Shown one piece after another: positions 33,099 through 34,141 of a DNA stretch of 34,141 nt; within the stretch, counting starts at the first letter, position 1; the number at the start of each line of letters is the position of its first letter. Made by a program: the position numbers and the translations under genes. The stretch is from Anaerotignum lactatifermentans (lineage in GTDB: Bacteria > Bacillota > Clostridia > Lachnospirales > Anaerotignaceae): positions 1-34,141 of the forward strand of contig NZ_JACSNY010000019.1 in NCBI RefSeq assembly GCF_016902535.1, in the 5' to 3' direction. The notes beneath the pieces are model-generated. The model made no database searches. It worked only from the letters and a program-made list of their open reading frames with translations, and was not told where the DNA came from.

Positions 33099-33908
33099 TT
33101 ATTCCCAATCCAGTTTCATCCCTACACCGACCTCACCCAGAGGGCATTTCTGATGGAGCGCGGCCCGCACGGCGAAAGAGGTGCAGTGGCAGGGATAGAG
33201 CAGGGGGATATGTTCGTTTTCGATAAAATCAATGGTTTTCCGGGCCCGATCGTCCAGAGCGAACAGATGAAAACCGCCCAGAAGGCCTTTCGCCTTTTGA
33301 AGGCCGGTGACTTCCTTGGCGTAGGCGATCATATTGCAGATGCCGGCATGGGAACAGCCGGTGATGAGGTAAAAGCCGTCGCCGCTGACATAGGCCAGAG
33401 CCGTATCATCCGCCAGATAGTCCGCCTCTGGCTGGCCTTCCCGCAGTGTGGTGCCGATGGCGTACTTTGGCTCGTGGGAGCAAAGGGGTGGGATTTCTCC
33501 CAGAAAGACCAGCCGCTCTGTCAGCCAGAGAGGGTGTTTGGTCAGGCAGAGGTCCGTTTTTTGGCTCAGTTCTTCCATGGTAAGGGGGGAGCCGACGTCC
33601 ATGCCCTGGGATTTCTTGGGCAAAAGAGCGTCGGGATGTGCCACCAGCTTTGGTTTATGGGGAAAGGGCAGCTCCAGCAGCGGCGCCAGACCGCCGGTGT
33701 GGTCGTTATGACCATGGGAAATCAAAATTGCGTCGGCTGTGGTCAGGTCAATGTCCATGGCGGCGGCATTTTTCAAAAAAGCGTCGGAGTATGCCGCGTC
33801 AAAGAGAAAGGATTTGCCGTCAGCCTCCAGCCAGTAGGAAACGGCGGGTTCTCCCAGATGATAAACGTCGATTTCGGTATGGTTATCCATGAGTACGGTA
33901 ATTATCAT
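33099..33908 (-). CDS. MBL-fold metallohydrolase (COG1237-like)
   Basis: This 269-residue protein has the metallo-beta-lactamase fold: 'ILISHGHNDHTGG' (62-73) with the di-metal motif HGHNDH, 'ITGCSHAGICNM' (a third His), and 'YPCHCTS' near the C-terminus. The 'GCSHAG' phrase and the long central insertion are typical of the COG1237 group, once annotated as dihydropteridine-ribofuranosyl-aminobenzene phosphate synthase; its members are hydrolases of mostly unknown substrate. The start is ATG 33908 after AAAGGAGG. It is the first gene of a two-gene unit with the M20 amidohydrolase, so the two may act in one degradation or salvage route. Confidence 0.85.
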   Translation of the reverse strand: MIITVLMDNHTEIDVYHLGEPAVSYWLEADGKSFLFDAAYSDAFLKNAAAMDIDLTTADAILISHGHNDHTGGLAPLLELPFPHKPKLVAHPDALLPKKSQGMDVGSPLTMEELSQKTDLCLTKHPLWLTERLVFLGEIPPLCSHEPKYAIGTTLREGQPEADYLADDTALAYVSGDGFYLITGCSHAGICNMIAYAKEVTGLQKAKGLLGGFHLFALDDRARKTIDFIENEHIPLLYPCHCTSFAVRAALHQKCPLGEVGVGMKLDWE

Positions 33909-33929
33909 AAAAATTCCTCCTTTGGGTCT

Positions 33930-33958
33930 ATTATACGGAAAAAGAAGGGAGAGAACAA
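33930..33958 (-). promoter_or_regulatory. SigA-type promoter for the MBL-M20 unit
   Basis: On the minus strand, TTGTTC (33958-33953), a 17-base spacer, then a perfect TATAAT (33935-33930), about 20 bases before the start codon. Confidence 0.7.
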
Positions 33959-34052
33959 GAAAGGAGCGGAAGGGAGAGGATAGAAGATGGTATTCTGGCG
34001 GATGCCAAGACAGGATTTGAAGTCTATCCCAGCCGCAAAGCGGCCGGGGACC

Positions 34053-34130
34053 CCGGAAATATCAGGTTCTGCATGAGACATTTCCGGAACATACAAAAAG
34101 ACACCATACCTGGTGGTATGATGTCTTTTA
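34053..34130. terminator. Two hairpins at the right edge
   Basis: CCGGAAAT pairs with ATTTCCGG (about 34053-34086), and AAAAGACA-C-CATACC pairs with GGTATG-A-TGTCTTTT (34096-34129, one internal mismatch). The second has A/T-rich flanks and could terminate a gene beyond the window on either strand. Confidence 0.5.
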
Positions 34131-34141
34131 GAAATAGCGGA

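Overview
The window reads as chromosomal DNA of a Clostridia-type Firmicute, possibly in the Lachnospirales; the sequence alone does not fix the genus. The evidence is near-consensus TTGACA/TATAAT promoters with 17-base spacers, AGGAGG ribosome sites with several TTG and GTG starts, MecA, a four-cysteine L31 protein, a K+-dependent membrane pyrophosphatase, an SLH-domain surface protein and the block rho - rpmE - DUF1385 - prmC - prfA. Most of it is core genome. The only mobile DNA seen is the tail of an IS30-type element at the left edge.

Left part, plus strand (1-5911): the IS30 tail abuts a duplicated structured leader RNA upstream of an ECF vitamin-transporter S component. Then come mntP (manganese efflux), a PAP2 phosphatase, an AEC permease and hppA. 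From 5999 to 9235 there is a DUF2461 gene, a convergent mecA, and a divergent membrane protein of unknown function. A strong palindrome lies between mecA and the membrane protein.

Centre, plus strand (9280-19642): a LysM anchor protein and rho; rpmE; DUF1385-prmC-prfA followed by a two-gene chromate-type transporter; a small polytopic protein; glycogen phosphorylase; and tRNA-Arg(CCG). PrmC methylates the GGQ glutamine of the RF1 encoded three bases downstream.

From 19687 to 23417, minus strand: murA, then a MarR regulator translationally coupled (ATGA overlap) to ftsH, with an inverted repeat around the marR promoter. Plus strand again (23527-25139): tRNA-Gly(CCC), a small secreted copper-amine-oxidase-N-like protein, and a Cys-rich collagen-like protein.

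Right part, minus strand (25235-33958): a polar amino-acid ABC transporter whose last gene is a PLP-independent racemase resembling CntK, the histidine racemase of staphylopine synthesis, but with no opine synthase nearby. The binding-protein gene is separated from the permease by about 280 bases holding a run of perfect hairpins. Beyond it are a 783-residue SLH protein with six copies of a repeat domain I cannot name, and a metallo-beta-lactamase-fold/M20 peptidase pair.

The best candidates for something undescribed are the tandem leader RNA (111-264), the racemase-transporter operon with its hairpin array (25235-28882), and the repeat domain of the SLH protein.
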